From: Embleya scabrispora
GTDB lineage: Bacteria; Actinomycetota; Actinomycetes; Streptomycetales; Streptomycetaceae
Assembly: GCF_002024165.1 (NCBI RefSeq)
Contig: NZ_MWQN01000001.1
Coordinates: forward strand, 1,178,001 to 1,242,000
Reading direction: 5' to 3'
DNA: 64,000 bases
How positions within the stretch are numbered: the first letter of the stretch is position 1; each line of letters opens with the position of its first letter. The notes under the pieces were generated by a model. The model ran no database searches and was not told where the DNA came from. It was given only the letters and a program-made list of their open reading frames with translations. Below are positions 26,835-35,767 of this stretch, one piece after another. The position numbers were made by a program, and so were the translations under genes.

Positions 26835-27842
26835 CTACGCGTCGGTAGCGAACAACTTCTGTATTTTTCGTGACATCCACTGCCCGGCCGTCACCGTGTC
26901 GTACCGGTCGATGGCGCGTGTCTCCCGGAAGGGACGCATCGGCTCGATCGGCGCGTCGTGGTTGGGCATGTAGAAGAACGGGATGGTGAGTCGGGACGAG
27001 GTGTCCCCGCGCGCGGGGTTGACCACCCGGTGCATCGTCGACACCCACCGCCCGCCGGTCCACAGGGCCATCAGGTCGCCGATGTTGACGACGAACGTGC
27101 CCGGGATCGCCGGGACGTCACGCCACCTCGTCCCGCCCTGGAGCACCTGGAGGCCGCCGCGTTCGTCCTCCTGGTAGAGCACGGTCAGCCCGCCGAAGTC
27201 CGTGTGCGGGCCCCGGCGCAGCTGTCCCGGCAGCGGCGGCTCCAGTTGCGGCGGGTAGTAGTTGACCGTGACCGACGAGCCGTGGTGGTCGAACTTGTCC
27301 TCGAAGAAGTCCTCGGCCAACCCGAGCGCCAGGGCGAACAGCCGCATGAGATCCGCGGACAGCTCCCCTATCACCGCCATGTACTCCTGCCAGACCGGCT
27401 TGAAGTCGGCCGGTTCCTCCGGCCAGATGTTGGCCAGCGTCCAGGTCGCCCACTGGTCGCCGAGCCGACGACGCTCCTCGTCGCCCAACTCGCCCGTGGT
27501 GTGCGCGGAGAAGGCTTCGCACAGGTCCGGAGGCGACTCCCGACCGATGCTGCGCGCGGTCGTGCCGCCCATTCGGCGGAAGCCGGATACGCCGGGGCGA
27601 TTGGCCACCAGGTCCTTCTTATCGTCCGGCAACGTGAAGAAGCCGTAGGTCGCCGTGTACATGCGGTCGACGAGATCCGCGGGGACACGGTGGTTGACGA
27701 TTATGAAGAACCCGGAATCCTCGCACGCTCCGCCGATGGCGTCGGCGATCGCGGCGCGCCCCCGGGCGCTGTCCCTCGAAGACAAGTCGATGAGCGGCAC
27801 ATAGCCGTCCACCACGGTGACCGGTGGCCGATCACAGTCCAT
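26835..27842 (-). CDS. 2-oxoglutarate/Fe(II) oxygenase, isopenicillin N synthase-like (copy 2)
   Basis: 335 aa from ATG 27842 (AGGAG 7 bp upstream; a TTG at 27848 is in frame). The facial triad is His213, Asp215 (GPHTDFG) and His271 (TMHRVVNP), with Arg284 for 2OG. Long blocks are shared with copy 1, such as NRPGVSG, PPLPGQLRRGPHTDFG and GGRWVSTMHRVVNP. The clearest differences are at the N-terminus, in the 95-150 region and at the C-terminus. Two such enzymes in tandem suggest successive oxidations of one scaffold. Confidence 0.9.
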   Translation of the reverse strand: MDCDRPPVTVVDGYVPLIDLSSRDSARGRAAIADAIGGACEDSGFFIIVNHRVPADLVDRMYTATYGFFTLPDDKKDLVANRPGVSGFRRMGGTTARSIGRESPPDLCEAFSAHTTGELGDEERRRLGDQWATWTLANIWPEEPADFKPVWQEYMAVIGELSADLMRLFALALGLAEDFFEDKFDHHGSSVTVNYYPPQLEPPLPGQLRRGPHTDFGGLTVLYQEDERGGLQVLQGGTRWRDVPAIPGTFVVNIGDLMALWTGGRWVSTMHRVVNPARGDTSSRLTIPFFYMPNHDAPIEPMRPFRETRAIDRYDTVTAGQWMSRKIQKLFATDA

Positions 27843-27881
27843 GACCAATCTCCTTCCCAGCCGCTGCTCTCTCGGTATTTC

Positions 27882-29381
27882 TCAGGAACGCACTTCGACG
27901 CTCGGGGCCGCCGTCTCCGGTTGGGCGCTCGGCGCCGTCTGCTTGCCGCGGGAGATCAACCCCACGGCGAGGGCGCCGACGGCGAGCACTCCGAAGGCCA
28001 CCCAGAGCGCCACCGAATATCCGTGCACGATCCCGGACTTCACCGCGGCCTTGCCGTTTCCGTGGTCGTCCAGGTAGGACGAGGTGACACTGGTCTGAAT
28101 CGAGTTGAACAGGGCCGTACCGAGTGCGGCGCCCACCTGCTGGACCGCGTTGTACGCCGCGGACGCGATGCCCGCCTCGTGCCAACCGACGTCGACCATG
28201 GCCAGGTTCGTGGCCACCGCGAGCAGGCAGCCGAGGCCGATCCCGGTGAGGATCTGCGCGGGAACCAGATAGGCCGTGAACACGTGCGAGCTGTCCGCTT
28301 CGAGCTGGGTGAGGATCAACAACCCGGCGGCGGCGGAGAGCAGGCTGAACACGATCAGGAATCGCGGGGCGACCCGATTGTGCAGCTTCGCGGCGATCAG
28401 CATGGAGCCGATGATCGTGCTGACCGCGTTCACGAGCAGCGACATGCCGGTCTTCACCGGCGAATACCCGAGAATCGTCTGCGAGTAGTAGCTCATGAAC
28501 AGGTAGAAGCCGTAGATCGAGATGAACATCACCCACACCGACACGAAGGCCGCGCCGCGCACCCGGTGCAAGACGATGTGCAGGGGCATCAGCGGGTTCT
28601 TCGACTTCGTCTGCACACCCACGAACAGGGCCAACAGCACGATGCCGCCGAACAGCAGGAGCAGGACCAGCGGGTCGTCCCATCCGCGCGGCTCGGCCTG
28701 GGTGAACGCGTAGACCATCGCGACCAGACCGCTGGTGCTCAGCAGCACGCCCGGCACGTCGATGGTGCGCAGACTGCCGCTGGGTTCGTCGCGCAGGATC
28801 AGCGGGGTGCCGGCCAGCGCGATCAGGCACATCGGGATGTTGATGTAGAGGCACCAGCGCCAGTCGGCGTATTCGGTGAGCAGACCGCCGGCCACCACGC
28901 CGAGGGCCGCGCCGCCCGCGCCGACCGCGGCGAACACGCCGAAGGCCTTGCCACGTTCGACCGCGTCGGTGAACGTCAGGGTCAACAGCGAGAGCGCCGC
29001 CGGGGCGAGCAGTGCGGCGAACAGCCCCTGGGCGGCGCGTGCCCCGACCAGGGTGCCCACGTTCTCGGCGAGGCCGCCGACGGTGGAGGCGACCGCGAAG
29101 CCGAGCAGGCCGATCGCGAACGACCTGCGGTGGCCGAGTACGCCGCACACGCGTCCGCCCACGAGCAGTAAGCCGCCGAAGGCCAGCGCGTACGCCGTGA
29201 TCACCCAGTGTCGGTTGGCGTCCGACATACCCAGGTCCTGCTGTGCCGAAGGAAGCGCGATGTTCACGATCGTCGCGTCCAAAACGATCATCAACGTGGC
29301 CAGGCTGATCACCGGGAGGGTCCACCATCGCTTGTTCGACTGCGCTGGGGACTCGAAGGCTTCCTGCTGAATGTCCGTCAC
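27882..29381 (-). CDS. MFS exporter, DHA2 (EmrB/QacA) family
   Basis: 499 aa with about 14 hydrophobic segments. Family marks: LDATIVNIALPSAQQDL in TM1, GGRVCGVLGHRR at the loop 2-3 motif, and AAQGLFAALLAPAAL in motif C. Drug:H+ antiporters of this group usually export the cluster's own product. The start is GTG at 29381 with a GAG site 6 bp upstream; a TTG at 29387 is possible. Direct GGTCTAG repeats sit 17-43 bp upstream of the start, and a TetR gene is divergent, so repression by that TetR and relief by the product is the likely control. Confidence 0.88.
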   Translation of the reverse strand: MTDIQQEAFESPAQSNKRWWTLPVISLATLMIVLDATIVNIALPSAQQDLGMSDANRHWVITAYALAFGGLLLVGGRVCGVLGHRRSFAIGLLGFAVASTVGGLAENVGTLVGARAAQGLFAALLAPAALSLLTLTFTDAVERGKAFGVFAAVGAGGAALGVVAGGLLTEYADWRWCLYINIPMCLIALAGTPLILRDEPSGSLRTIDVPGVLLSTSGLVAMVYAFTQAEPRGWDDPLVLLLLFGGIVLLALFVGVQTKSKNPLMPLHIVLHRVRGAAFVSVWVMFISIYGFYLFMSYYSQTILGYSPVKTGMSLLVNAVSTIIGSMLIAAKLHNRVAPRFLIVFSLLSAAAGLLILTQLEADSSHVFTAYLVPAQILTGIGLGCLLAVATNLAMVDVGWHEAGIASAAYNAVQQVGAALGTALFNSIQTSVTSSYLDDHGNGKAAVKSGIVHGYSVALWVAFGVLAVGALAVGLISRGKQTAPSAQPETAAPSVEVRS

Positions 29382-29882
29382 AACCAACTCGCACTTCGGT
29401 CTAGGTACTCGAACAATGGTCTAGTAGTCGACGAGCGTACTACAGCCCGACGCGCGGTAACGGTGCGAATCCGCGCGCCCGGCAGCCTGCACGGAGCCAC
29501 CCGGGAGGACCAACTCCCTTAGAAATCAAGCAAGTTCGTGATAGCGCCCGCATCTCGATTCGCCCCGGCGGCGGCGCGGCTCACCCGTTCGCAGGGGAGG
29601 CGGTTCGTCCTCGCCGGTGGCGGGCCGTCACCATGGAGAGGCGGTGCGCGGTCGGGCCCGACCGGCACCGCATCCGAGCCCGCGCCCGCTCCCGCGCGAA
29701 TCGGGGGTCCGGCTTCCGTTTACCGGGGTCCCGACGCCGAAATGCACGACAGCGGAGCGGAAACGGATCGGCCCCGACCCGACGAACCGCACGGAGATCG
29801 GAACTGCCTCGGCCACGGGTCATGCCAGACTCGGGCGGGGCACGCGGTGATACGTTGTGCGCACCTTTATCGAGGCGGCCAC
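29382..29882. promoter_or_regulatory. Divergent control region between exporter and TetR gene
   Basis: About 500 bp without a gene. The AT-richer end next to the exporter (29395-29450) has GGTCTAG at 29398-29404 and 29418-29424, exactly 20 bp (two helical turns) apart, and a GTAGT...ACTAC inverted repeat at about 29425-29444. These are good operator candidates for the adjacent TetR protein. The rest is GC-rich with no clear signal. Confidence 0.5.
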
Positions 29883-30617
29883 GTGAATATGGAGGTGAAG
29901 GTCATCGTAGATAAAGAGCAGAATTCGGGTAGCCACGCCGGCCGGAGCGTCGGCAATGTCTGGCTGCGCCCCACGCGCGGAAACAAAAGCGGCGAGCCGC
30001 CCCTCACCCGGGCCCGCATCATCCAAGCGGCCGTCGCCCTGTTGGACGAAGAAGGCATGGAACGGCTGACGATGCGTCGGCTGGCGGAAAAGCTTCAGGT
30101 GGGCGCGACCACGCTCTACTGGCACGTGGCGACGAAGGACGACGTCATCGACCTGGCCGTGGACGCGATCTTTGGTGAGGCACCGGTCCCGACCGGGCAC
30201 GCCGCAAGCCCCCGGGACGATATCGCGGCACTGATCAACGATTGGCGACAGGCCATGCTCCGCCATCCGTGGGCGGCCACGGTGCCTTCACGACAGCGCC
30301 CGCTGATAGGCCCGAATTTCCTGACCTGGATGGAATTCCTGCAATCGGCACTGCTCCGTGCCGGGCTGGCCGAGAATCGACTGAACCCGGCGACCTGGGC
30401 ACTCTATAACCATGTGATGGGCGCGACCGCCACCCAATCCAGCCTCCAACTTTCACCGGAGGAGACCCGGATCGGCCAGGAATACCTGGAAAGCCAACGC
30501 GACTGCTATCCGACCGTCGCCGCCCACAACTACATCGCCGACACCGACTGGGACCACAGTTTCGCCGTCGGCCTCGAATTCCTCCTCGACGGAATGGCAA
30601 CCCACGTCAACCCCTGA
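29883..30617 (+). CDS. TetR/AcrR-family repressor with tetracycline-repressor-type C-terminal domain
   Basis: 244 aa. The HTH is in LTRARIIQAAVALLDEEGMERLTMRRLAEKL...LYWHVATKDDVIDLAVDAIF, residues about 39-95, closer to TetR itself than to QacR. The C-terminal half is helical, with PWAATVPSRQRPLIGPN typical of the TetR_C_1 domain. GTG 29883 (GAGGCGG upstream) was taken; ATG 29889 is also in frame. It is divergent from the exporter it probably controls. About 40 N-terminal residues precede the HTH, longer than usual. Confidence 0.85.
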   Translation: MNMEVKVIVDKEQNSGSHAGRSVGNVWLRPTRGNKSGEPPLTRARIIQAAVALLDEEGMERLTMRRLAEKLQVGATTLYWHVATKDDVIDLAVDAIFGEAPVPTGHAASPRDDIAALINDWRQAMLRHPWAATVPSRQRPLIGPNFLTWMEFLQSALLRAGLAENRLNPATWALYNHVMGATATQSSLQLSPEETRIGQEYLESQRDCYPTVAAHNYIADTDWDHSFAVGLEFLLDGMATHVNP

Positions 30618-30687
30618 CCGAAACCACCCGCCCCGTCGCCGCGTGGCTCGCCCGAGCCGGCGGCGCCCCTCGCCCCGAACCTCGGGC

Positions 30688-30735
30688 ATACGACATGTGC
30701 GGACCGAGACAAGTCTCGATCCGCACATGTCGTAT
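30688..30735. terminator. 48-bp near-perfect palindrome between tetR and tRNA-Leu
   Basis: Arms of 23 nt with one mismatch: the outer 16 bp (ATACGACATGTGCGGA and its complement) are perfect and an inner CGAGAC/GTCTCG continues the stem to a very small loop. It lies 70 bp after the tetR stop and 37 bp beyond the 3' end of the tRNA on the other strand, so it can end both transcripts. Confidence 0.75.
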
Positions 30736-30772
30736 ACAGCCGGTGGCGATGATGCCCGCCGATATTCCTCGG

Positions 30773-30856
30773 TGTCCGAGGGGGGACTTGAACCCCCAAG
30801 CCCTTTCGGGCACTAGCACCTCAAGCTAGCGCGTCTGCCAATTCCGCCACCCGGAC
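30773..30856 (-). tRNA. tRNA-Leu(GAG)
   Basis: An 84-nt cloverleaf on the minus strand: acceptor GTCCGGG pairs with CTCGGAC plus discriminator A; D-arm GGCGGAATTGGCAGACGC; anticodon stem CTAGC/GCTAG enclosing loop TTGAGGT (anticodon GAG, reads CUC); long class II variable arm GTGCCCGAAAGGGCTT; and a T-arm with GGTTCAAGTC. CCA is not encoded. It is the only RNA gene seen in the window. Confidence 0.97.
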
Positions 30857-31099
30857 GAGTGGTGCGCGGGGGTTGCGCCCCGCGTGCATGGCAAGGATAG
30901 CAAGGTTCGGGAGAGCTTTGCGACACGGTTACCTGTTGGTTGGTTTGGCCGGATCCGAGGGGTGGTTTGTGTCGATCGGGTGATGGGGTGTGGGTGTCGG
31001 CGCGGCGGGTGAACATTCCTGGGAAGCGTGTACAGCGGTGCCGTCGGGCGGGTCGCCGGTGGTGTCGACGGGCGGTGCTCATCCCGGGAGGGGAATCCC

Positions 31100-31267
31100 A
31101 TGCAGCTCGGCAGGCCGGTGGCGACGGGTGAGGTCGTGGAGCGGACTCGACGGGACGAGGGGGTGGTCGGCGCGGCGGCGACCGGGTCCGGGGACGGGCG
31201 GGAGCGCGGCGAACGCACCCTCCCGGTGGCGCCGGCCGAGGTGCCGTCGGCGGCCGGCGGGCGATGA
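31100..31267 (+). CDS. Small hypothetical protein, coupled to the next gene
   Basis: 55 aa, rich in Gly, Arg and Glu, with no recognised domain. The ATG at 31100 has GGGAGGGGAAT upstream, and its stop overlaps the ATG of the following gene (ATGA), which is the main reason to believe it is translated. It could be a leader peptide that couples translation. Confidence 0.4.
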   Translation: MQLGRPVATGEVVERTRRDEGVVGAAATGSGDGRERGERTLPVAPAEVPSAAGGR

Positions 31268-31926
31268 TCGGCCGGCGGCGGCTGCCGGAGGAGCGGCCGG
31301 GCGTCGCGCCCGTGGGGTACAAGGTCGCCGGGCTGCTGCTGTCGGTGGACGGTGATCGGGCCGCCTTCGCCGGGGTGTCGATCGGACGGAGCCGGGCGTA
31401 CGGGGTCGACGCCGAGGCGCACTGCGCGTACGGGCGGCGGCACGCCCCGCCGGCGCCGCGCTGCGACTGCGGGTTTTACAGCCTCGCGGACCGGGCGGAG
31501 GCGCGCGCCCTGATGTGCGCCACCGAGTATCGGCACGCGGCGCTGCTGCGGGTGGACGTGCTCGGCCGCTACATCCGCTACGAGCGCGGCTTCCGGTCCG
31601 GCCGGCAGCGGGTCACCTCGGTGTGGGTGGGCGCGTGCCGGTGTGGCAATCCGGCCGAACTCCTCGTCGACGCCGGGACCGGGGTGGTGGGACGGCGCGG
31701 CCTGGTCGGCAGCTGTACCGGGTGCGCGGTCGGGCGGGTGGGGTTGTCGTTCGGGTCGTACGCGCGCCTGGCCGGCGTGCCGGTGGCCGCCGACGCGAGC
31801 CCGTACGTGCCGCGCGGCGAGGACGACCTCGTCCCGCAGCTGGTCGCCGAGGTCACCCTGCTCCAGGCCCGGCTCGACCGCTGCCAGGAACAACTCGGCC
31901 GCCTCCTCGGGGCGGATCCCGAGTGA
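31264..31926 (+). CDS. Conserved-type hypothetical with Cys-rich, zinc-ribbon-like spacing
   Basis: 220 aa, function not recognised. Cys/His pairs occur at HCAYGRRH, CDCGFYS, CRCGN and CTGC, spaced like one or two zinc knuckles. A C-terminal helix (LVPQLVAEVTLLQARLDRC) looks coiled-coil. The protein is probably cytoplasmic. It is translationally coupled to the small gene before it and to a membrane-protein gene after it (GTGA overlap). Confidence 0.6.
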   Translation: MIGRRRLPEERPGVAPVGYKVAGLLLSVDGDRAAFAGVSIGRSRAYGVDAEAHCAYGRRHAPPAPRCDCGFYSLADRAEARALMCATEYRHAALLRVDVLGRYIRYERGFRSGRQRVTSVWVGACRCGNPAELLVDAGTGVVGRRGLVGSCTGCAVGRVGLSFGSYARLAGVPVAADASPYVPRGEDDLVPQLVAEVTLLQARLDRCQEQLGRLLGADPE

Positions 31927-32273
31927 CCGGGCCCGACGAGGCGCCCGGGTCGGACGTGCACGCGGTGCTCGTGGGCTGGGCGCTGTTCCTCGGCGCGGTG
32001 CTCCTGGTCGTGGTCGACTGCACCGTCGTGCTCGCCGGCTACTGGAACGCCACGAACGACTGCATGGAGCGTTGGGGCTGCCGGGAGCCGACCGTCGGGC
32101 CGGCCGACGGCTCGCTGGTGGCGTTCGGCACGAGTCTGCTCGCGCTGCTCCTGGCCACGCTGTCGATGGCCCTGCCGGGATGGTCGCTGCGCGCGGTACG
32201 GCGGTGGCTGGGCCTGGTGACCGTGGCCGGCCAGGTGATCGGGGTCGTGGTGGTGGTCGACGCCACGGGTTGA
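31923..32273 (+). CDS. Small integral membrane protein, unknown function
   Basis: 116 aa with three predicted membrane segments (VGWALFLGAVLLVVVDCTVVLAG; GTSLLALLLATLSMALPG; LGLVTVAGQVIGVVVVV). A short external loop between the first two has two cysteines (NDCMERWGCRE) that could pair. The GTG start overlaps the preceding stop. No family recognised. Confidence 0.6.
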   Translation: MTGPDEAPGSDVHAVLVGWALFLGAVLLVVVDCTVVLAGYWNATNDCMERWGCREPTVGPADGSLVAFGTSLLALLLATLSMALPGWSLRAVRRWLGLVTVAGQVIGVVVVVDATG

Positions 32274-32311
32274 TCGGGAAGCAACCACCGTGCCCGTCTG
32301 TTCTCGCTCGT

Positions 32312-33526
32312 GTGAGCGAGACGGTGAACACGACGACGACATCGACCGGGGCGGCCCGCCCGCCCGGGGGCGGGGCTTCGGCCGCGACGGGCCGCGCGGC
32401 GGTGGACGTCGTGGTGATCGGCGCCGGACAGGCCGGGCTGGCCGCGGCCTACCATCTGCGTCGGTCGGGGTTGTCGTTCGTGGTGCTCGACGCCGACGAG
32501 GGGCCGGGCGGGGCGTGGCGGCACCGCTGGCCGACCCTGCTGATGGAGGCCGTACACGGCATCCACGAGCTGCCGGGGATGGCGGTGCCGGACATCGACC
32601 CGGCGCGGCCGGCGTTCGAGGCGCTGCCGGCGTATTTCGCGGCGTACGAGGCGGCTTTCGAACTCGCGGTCCTGCGGCCGGTGGTGGTGCGCGCGGTGCG
32701 GTCGGGGGTGGGCGGCGAGCAGGCGCCCCCCGGCGTGGCGCGTGGCGCCCGTGACGTCGACGGCTCCGAGGCCGGCTCCCCCGCCGAGTTGTTGACGGTC
32801 GAGACCGATCGCGGCGTCTGGACGGCACGGGCCCTGATCAACGCCACCGGGACCTGGCGGCATCCGTTCATCCCCTACTACCCGGGAGCCGGCGAGTTCC
32901 GGGGTCGGCAACTGCACATGGCCGACTATCGCGGCCCGGCCGAGTTCGCGGGGCAGCACGTCGTCGTGGTCGGCGGCGGCACGTCGGCGATCCACGCGCT
33001 GGCCGAGATCGCCGAGGTCGGCACCACCACGTGGGTGACCCGCCGGCCGCCGGTGTTCCGCGAGGGCGACTTCGACGTCGAGGTCGGCAGGGCCGTGGTG
33101 GCCCGGGTGGAGGAGCGGGTCCGGGCGGGGCTGCCGCCGGAAAGCGTGGTCGGCGTCACCGGGCTGCCGCCGACCGCCGCCGTGCGGGCCGCGCGCGAGC
33201 ACGGGGTGCTGACCCGACTGCCGATCTTCGACCGCGTCACCCCGCTCGGCGTGGCCTGGGCCGACGGGACCGAGATCCGCGCCGACGCGATCGTGTGGGC
33301 GACCGGATTCCGGGCGGTATTGCGGCACTTGGCACCGCTGGACCTGCGCGAGCCGGGCGGCGGGATCCGTATGGAGGGCACCCACACAGCGCGCGACCCG
33401 CGCATCCACCTTGTGGGGTACGGTCCTTCGGCGAGCACGATCGGCGCCAACCGGGCCGGCCGCGCCGCCGTACACGACCTGAAGGCGCTGCTCTCCACCG
33501 AGAGCGACGCCCACATCGCGGCCTGA
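32312..33526 (+). CDS. Flavin-containing monooxygenase-like (CzcO type) oxidoreductase
   Basis: 404 aa. It has two dinucleotide-binding motifs: FAD site VVVIGAGQAGLAAAYHL near 33-49 and NADP site VVVVGGGTSAIHAL near 212-225. A GTWRHPF segment sits between them and an ATGFR motif (WATGFRAVL) follows near 330. This architecture is that of class B flavoprotein monooxygenases and related CzcO-like proteins that oxidise N, S or ketones. GTG at 32312 or 32324 could be the start. It lies 141 bp upstream of a terpene synthase in the same direction, so it may oxidise the terpene, but the link is only positional. Confidence 0.8.
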   Translation: MSETVNTTTTSTGAARPPGGGASAATGRAAVDVVVIGAGQAGLAAAYHLRRSGLSFVVLDADEGPGGAWRHRWPTLLMEAVHGIHELPGMAVPDIDPARPAFEALPAYFAAYEAAFELAVLRPVVVRAVRSGVGGEQAPPGVARGARDVDGSEAGSPAELLTVETDRGVWTARALINATGTWRHPFIPYYPGAGEFRGRQLHMADYRGPAEFAGQHVVVVGGGTSAIHALAEIAEVGTTTWVTRRPPVFREGDFDVEVGRAVVARVEERVRAGLPPESVVGVTGLPPTAAVRAAREHGVLTRLPIFDRVTPLGVAWADGTEIRADAIVWATGFRAVLRHLAPLDLREPGGGIRMEGTHTARDPRIHLVGYGPSASTIGANRAGRAAVHDLKALLSTESDAHIAA

Positions 33527-33667
33527 CCCGAAGCCGGTCCGCGAGCACCGGGCACGTGCCGGCACAGGTGCCCGCACACGTATCACCGTACGTGTCGAAG
33601 CGCCCGTCGACGTCACCCTCCGCACACACAAAGGATCTTGCGCCGACGACGCCGATGCGGCATAACA

Positions 33668-34807
33668 ATGATCACGCAACCGGTGGGAGACCAGGTGCCG
33701 CAGGATGTGCTGTTCTCGATACCGTTCGAGGCCCCGATCAGTCCGTACCTGGACCACGCCCGCAGCCGCCACCTCGACTGGGTCCGCGAACGCGGACTGA
33801 TCCGCACCGAGGACGGCATGCGCGAATACATCGCGTGGGACCTGCCGGAAGCGGTCGGCCGCACCTACCCGCACGCGTCCGCCGACGACCAGTTCCTGTT
33901 GATGAACTGGTTCGCCCTGGCCTTCCTGTTCGACGACGACTGCGACACCGGCCCGGGTACCGAGGCGTACTCCCGCACCGACGCCAAGCCGAGCCCCGCC
34001 GCCGCCGTCGTGCGCCCCCGTTCCCCCGAACGCCCCGACCGCGTCGCGGAGATCGCCCGCGAGCTGATCACCGTCCCGTTCCGCGAACCCGGCACTCCGC
34101 CCGACCTGGTCTCGCCGATCACGCTGGCCTGGTCCGAGGTGTGGGCCTCGATGTCCGAGGGCACCTCGGTGACCTGGCAGAACCGATTCGCGGCGAACTG
34201 GGCCAGATTCCTGGCCGCGCACGCGTCCGAGATGCGGATGAGCGAGTCCCGCGCGGTGCCCGACCTCGACTCCTACCGGGTGATGCGCCGCAACACCGCC
34301 GGCATCCCGCACTCGCTCGACGCGATCGAGCGCAGCCGTCGCTTCGAGGTGCCCCCGCAGATCCAGGCCCATCCGTTGATGCGCCGGCTGCGCGAGGCGG
34401 CGACCGACACCATCGCTTACATCAACGACATCCAGTCGCCGGGCCGTCGGGGCCGTCGGGTCGCCTCGCACAACCTGGTCGCGGTGCTGCGCGATCGGCT
34501 CGACTGCTCCTACGACGTCGCGCTGCGCGAGGCGACCCGGATGACCTACGAACAACTCGACACGTTCATGACGCTCCAGGCGTACATGCCGCAGATCTGC
34601 GGCGAACTCGGCCTGGGCACCGCCGATCGCATCGCGGTGGAGATGAGTGTCGAAGGCATGCGCAACTGGATCCGCGGCTACTACGACTGGGGCCTGCGCT
34701 CGGGCCCGTACACCGTGCCGGACGTCGTCCCGGACGAGCCGATGCACGGCCGCGCCGAGGAGTCGGCCGACCCGACGACCGCTCCGCTCCGTAGTCGAAC
34801 GGCCTGA
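33668..34807 (+). CDS. Class I terpene synthase with an altered NSE motif
   Basis: 379 aa, normal for bacterial class I cyclases. The aspartate-rich motif LFDDDCD is at 87-93; the pyrophosphate sensor region YRVMRRNTAG at 203-212; and the second metal site reads NDIQSPGRR (253-261). Asn253 and Ser257 are kept but the position normally held by Glu carries Arg261, followed by the usual HNLV four residues after where GD normally stands. This should weaken binding of the third Mg2+, so the enzyme may be slow, differently metal-dependent or inactive. Product unknown; sesquiterpene size is typical. Preceded by a flavin monooxygenase. Confidence 0.85.
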   Translation: MITQPVGDQVPQDVLFSIPFEAPISPYLDHARSRHLDWVRERGLIRTEDGMREYIAWDLPEAVGRTYPHASADDQFLLMNWFALAFLFDDDCDTGPGTEAYSRTDAKPSPAAAVVRPRSPERPDRVAEIARELITVPFREPGTPPDLVSPITLAWSEVWASMSEGTSVTWQNRFAANWARFLAAHASEMRMSESRAVPDLDSYRVMRRNTAGIPHSLDAIERSRRFEVPPQIQAHPLMRRLREAATDTIAYINDIQSPGRRGRRVASHNLVAVLRDRLDCSYDVALREATRMTYEQLDTFMTLQAYMPQICGELGLGTADRIAVEMSVEGMRNWIRGYYDWGLRSGPYTVPDVVPDEPMHGRAEESADPTTAPLRSRTA

Positions 34808-34861
34808 CGCTCCGTCACCAAGCCTGACCGCCGGGCCGGTTGCCCGCCCCGCCCGCCCGGG

Positions 34862-35767
34862 TCACTGCGCCGGTCCCGGATCCGCGCTCGCCGCCCGGGC
34901 CATCCACCCCTGCGTCTCGATCGAGAAGACGTTCTCGCACCGCTCCACGAACCGGGCCTCCTCGGCCGGATCCAGCGGCATCCGGGCGACACGATCGTCG
35001 CGCAACCGCCGCAACTGCTCGGCCGTGCGGGCGAACGAGATCAGATTCTCCTGATACCGCACGCCGTACCCGTACAACATCACCGAGGCCGAAACGGTGG
35101 TCACCACGGGCACCCATGCCCCCGCCCCGGCGCCGCCGGCCGTGCCCGCCACCACCGCGAGGGACATGCCGGTGATCGCCAACACGAACTCGGCGAACTG
35201 GATCCGAACCAGCCCGCGCCGCATGCGGATCACCTGCGTGGCGTAGTAGCGATCCGCCTGCTGGTCGATCCGCTCCCGCACGTAGCTGTCCACGTCGTGC
35301 ACGGGCGGCGGCAGCGGATACGCCCCCGGCGCCGACTGCGGGAGCAGCGCGAGGAGTTCGGCGGCCGCGTCCTCGAGGGCGGCGCGCCGCCCGGTCAGCC
35401 TCGTCCGGCGCTCGGCCTCGGTGCCGGCGTAGGGTCGGCTTCTCGTCAGATACAGGTAGACCTCGCTTTTGAGCGCCTCGCTGACCGACCTCGTCCGAGT
35501 CCACGCCTCGATCCGCTCCGGTGGCAGGCGCAGCGACGTCACCAGCGGCACCAGCCCCACACACAGCGCGCCGACCAGCGACAACACCGTGCCGACGTCG
35601 CCGGACGCCTGGGTGCCGGCCGTCACCAGAACCGCGCCCGCCACACCCAGGATCAACCGGACCAGGCGCCAGCGCCGCACCGAGTTCTTGGCCGCCGAGG
35701 CGGCGAGAGACCACCGTCGTTGGGCGCGCCAGGTCTGTTCGAGCACCGGATCCGTACCACCGGTCAC
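34862..35767 (-). CDS. SLATT/DUF4231-like membrane protein of the conflict operon
   Basis: 301 aa. Two hydrophobic hairpins: segments at about 36-52 and 59-79, then again at about 190-240. Between and after them are charged helices typical of DUF4231/SLATT proteins, which are two-TM effectors that accompany nucleotide-sensing or conflict systems and are thought to act on the membrane. The GTG at 35767 overlaps the stop of the TIR gene (GTGA). It is the last gene of the five-gene operon. The SLATT assignment rests on topology and neighbours, not on an alignment. Confidence 0.65.
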   Translation of the reverse strand: MTGGTDPVLEQTWRAQRRWSLAASAAKNSVRRWRLVRLILGVAGAVLVTAGTQASGDVGTVLSLVGALCVGLVPLVTSLRLPPERIEAWTRTRSVSEALKSEVYLYLTRSRPYAGTEAERRTRLTGRRAALEDAAAELLALLPQSAPGAYPLPPPVHDVDSYVRERIDQQADRYYATQVIRMRRGLVRIQFAEFVLAITGMSLAVVAGTAGGAGAGAWVPVVTTVSASVMLYGYGVRYQENLISFARTAEQLRRLRDDRVARMPLDPAEEARFVERCENVFSIETQGWMARAASADPGPAQ

